This document shows positions 32,666 to 34,166 of a DNA stretch of 34,166 nt, piece by piece (position 1 is the first letter of the stretch; every line of letters starts with the position of its first letter). The notes below the pieces were generated by a model that saw only the letters and a list, made by a program, of their open reading frames with translations, did not search any database and was not told the DNA's origin. A program made the position numbers and the translations under genes. The stretch comes from a virus: positions 1-34,166 of IMG/VR virus record IMGVR_UViG_3300027720_000312. One strand, 5' to 3'.

Positions 32666-32876
32666 AATAACCAAAGAACAGCAAGCAAAGATCGCTGAGA
32701 TTAGAAAAGTTATCGCTGCCCATCAACTAGAGCAAGACGCACTCGTGGATAGCTTTATCGCGTCTATGAATGTAGGAGACGAAGTTATTGATACGGGCAC
32801 TTATGTTTCCAAGAAACAAGAAGTTGTTTGGGATTACATCTACAATAATTCGCACTGGATGATTGAACTAGAATAA
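32655..32876 (+). CDS. Small hypothetical protein
   Basis: A 73-residue protein starting MKIKITKEQQAKIAEIRKV. The longer frame reaches back to 32547, but that part lies wholly inside the previous gene and has a random-looking Leu-rich sequence, so the ATG at 32655 is chosen. The product has a charged N-terminal helix and a C-terminal VGDEVIDTGTYVSKKQEVVWDYI strand region that looks like a small SH3-like barrel. Function is unknown. Confidence 0.62.
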   Translation: MKIKITKEQQAKIAEIRKVIAAHQLEQDALVDSFIASMNVGDEVIDTGTYVSKKQEVVWDYIYNNSHWMIELE

Positions 32877-32880
32877 ATTT

Positions 32881-33093
32881 ATGAAAGCAACACTAGAATT
32901 TAACTTACCCGAAGATACTTACGAGTATATGCGCGCTGCTCAAGCTAACGATGCTTGGTCCGCATTATATGAAATTGACAATATGCTTCGCAATTTATTG
33001 AAGCATGGCAACAATGATCACAAAACTATAGAACAACTTGCTGAAGCTATTCGCATTGAAGTAAGATTCGCTCTTAATAAAGTTGAGGAATAA
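32881..33093 (+). CDS. Small conserved-type phage protein
   Basis: A 70-residue acidic helical protein beginning MKATLEFNLPEDTYEYMRAA. Short proteins with this LEFNLPED start and an ALYEIDNMLRNLLKH-like helix are common among tailed phages, but I know no function. It is 4 bases after the preceding stop and 2 bases before the next ATG, so it lies in a tight operon. Confidence 0.75.
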   Translation: MKATLEFNLPEDTYEYMRAAQANDAWSALYEIDNMLRNLLKHGNNDHKTIEQLAEAIRIEVRFALNKVEE

Positions 33094-33095
33094 TT

Positions 33096-33695
33096 ATGAA
33101 AAAAGAATTAGAACAAAAACTATTTGATAAGTATCCAAAGATTTTCGGCGACCGTACTAAACCTATAACCGAGACCTGTATGTGTTGGGGTCTTGAGGTA
33201 GGTGATGGTTGGTACGATCTTATTGATATTCTTTGTGAAGCTCTTACCTACACCTACACTACTGCTATGCAAGTAGATAAAGAAGATGGTGAGCGTCTTG
33301 GTATCAAACCGTTCATTAACAAGGATGAGGAAGCTTCCTATTACTTTACAGTGCGGCCACCTCAAGTCATTGCAGAGCAAGTTAAAGAGAAGTTTGGCAC
33401 GCTTCGTTTTTATTATCGTCTTGAGTTTGATGAGAAAAATGTTTCTCTTTTAAATACTAAAAAGTATCCTGAACTTCAAAAAATTAATGATCGGTTTAGT
33501 AATTATCTTGATGGCACCATTCACTTTGCGGAGACTGCTTCTGGCAAAACTTGTGAAGCGACAGGCCAACTTGGTGAACTGCATTCGTCTGGCGGATGGT
33601 TAAAGACATTGAACAAACAATTCGCAAAGACTAATGTGACAACTCAAAACTATCTTCCTCAATCGGAGATTCTTAAAAATGAAAATTGTAATTAA
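33096..33695 (+). CDS. Conserved hypothetical phage protein
   Basis: A 199-residue protein of a common phage type. It has the conserved block KYPKIFGDRTKPITETCMCW followed by GDGWYDLIDILCEAL, then VRPPQVIAEQVKEKFGTLRFYYRLE and, near the end, ETASGKTCEATGQLGELHSSGGWLKTL. The paired-cysteine regions (CMC and a later single Cys) hint at possible metal binding, but this is uncertain. Function is unknown to me. GAGG lies 8 bases before the ATG. Its last 17 bases overlap the next gene. Confidence 0.8.
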   Translation: MKKELEQKLFDKYPKIFGDRTKPITETCMCWGLEVGDGWYDLIDILCEALTYTYTTAMQVDKEDGERLGIKPFINKDEEASYYFTVRPPQVIAEQVKEKFGTLRFYYRLEFDEKNVSLLNTKKYPELQKINDRFSNYLDGTIHFAETASGKTCEATGQLGELHSSGGWLKTLNKQFAKTNVTTQNYLPQSEILKNENCN

Positions 33696-33954
33696 CACTT
33701 GTCACGGTGGCTTTGGGCTTTCTAAAGAAGCTCTTGCCTTTTATAATAAACGCGCTGGTACTGCGATTAAATATGACGATGACATTAAGCGTAACGATCC
33801 TATTCTAATAGAAATTGTGGGACAACTGGGCGAAGCTGCAAACGGAACCTTTGCTGAACTTAAAGTTGTGGAGATTCCTGACGACATTCAATGGCAAATT
33901 GCAGAGTACGATGGAGATGAATGGGTTGCAGAAAAACACAGAACTTGGAATTAA
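33679..33954 (+). CDS. Conserved hypothetical phage protein
   Basis: A 91-residue protein starting MKIVINTCHGGFGLSKEAL and ending VVEIPDDIQWQIAEYDGDEW with a further short tail. Both ends are recurrent in tailed-phage proteins of unknown function. It is acidic, with no membrane segment. It overlaps the preceding gene by 17 bases, and its stop is one base before the next ATG. Confidence 0.8.
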   Translation: MKIVINTCHGGFGLSKEALAFYNKRAGTAIKYDDDIKRNDPILIEIVGQLGEAANGTFAELKVVEIPDDIQWQIAEYDGDEWVAEKHRTWN

Positions 33955-33955
33955 T

Positions 33956-34166
33956 ATGAAAAATAGTAAAGACATGAAAGTAGAAATTGATCCAGATACA
34001 GCTGACGGTATTGTTCGCGCTTCCTTAAAACAGACTATTGAATACCTTCGTGAAGACATCGCAGAATACAAAAAGAAAAAGAAACTTCAAGATTACCAAA
34101 AACGCGGATTGGCCGAGCTTATTGTATCTTTGGGTGCTATTGAAAAGACTTTTGATTATTACGGAG
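33956..34166 (+). CDS. Hypothetical phage protein, 3' end missing
   Basis: Open from ATG at 33956 to the window edge, giving 70 codons without a stop (MKNSKDMKVEIDPDTADGIV...). The visible part is a charged helical region (SLKQTIEYLREDIAEYKKKKKL) followed by a second helix ending FDYYG. Short phage proteins of the form DPDTADxIxxxSLK are familiar but have no known function. An internal ATG at 33974 is a possible later start. The gene follows the previous stop by one base. Confidence 0.6.
   Translation, partial: MKNSKDMKVEIDPDTADGIVRASLKQTIEYLREDIAEYKKKKKLQDYQKRGLAELIVSLGAIEKTFDYYG

Noticed and set aside
1-34166. tRNA genes, CRISPR arrays and insertion sequences
   Set aside because: I looked for T-loop-like sequences, regularly spaced repeats and transposase genes or terminal inverted repeats and found none. 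Gaps between genes are too short to hold them.

Overview
The window is part of a large, AT-rich tailed-phage genome (or a phage-derived metagenomic contig). The main evidence is a lambda-type tail-tip module on the minus strand (L, K, I and a split J), packed genes with frequent ATGA or TAATG overlaps, almost no intergenic space, phage-type ribonucleotide reductase and glycosyltransferases, and a run of small conserved phage genes at the right end. The host is probably Gram-negative, because the window encodes an outer-membrane CsgG-type lipoprotein. It cannot be named from the sequence. I see no tRNA, rRNA, CRISPR array, insertion sequence, integrase or attachment site, and no gene-free stretch reaches 300 bases.

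Layout: (1) 1-7413, plus strand: the end of a ClpA/ClpC-like unfoldase, an aminoglycoside-phosphotransferase/choline-kinase-like protein, a small phage protein followed by a clear terminator, a possible ssDNA-binding protein, a GT4-GT9 glycosyltransferase split by a frame change, a possible Rad52-like protein and a GNAT-like protein. (2) 7486-10834, plus: class Ia ribonucleotide reductase nrdA and nrdB. (3) 10831-22958, minus: the tail-tip operon, transcribed L, K, I, J-N, Ig-like protein, J-C. L and I carry PA14-like domains and J-C carries what looks like a degenerate vWA insertion. (4) 22989-26717, plus: GNAT-like protein, cytidine-deaminase-family protein, glycosyltransferase and four hypothetical proteins. 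(5) 26729-31928, plus: a five-gene curli-like module, CsgF, CsgG, curlin-repeat protein, FecR-domain protein and CHASE2-adenylate cyclase. (6) 31929-34166: one minus-strand orphan gene, then small conserved phage genes, the last cut by the window edge.

The standout is region 5. CsgF and CsgG would form an outer-membrane secretion pore. The following gene encodes a secreted protein with curlin-like strand-turn-strand repeats, five of them at an exact 11-residue spacing. The last two genes encode an exported FecR-domain protein and a membrane adenylate cyclase with a periplasmic CHASE2 sensor and an intact catalytic site. Three of the four internal gene junctions are contiguous or overlapping, and the cluster follows phage genes without a visible terminator. 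It therefore looks like a phage-borne surface-fibre or pore system with an attached cAMP signalling arm. CsgG and CsgF homologues have, to my recollection, been reported in some marine phages. The full combination with substrate, FecR and cyclase is what deserves attention.
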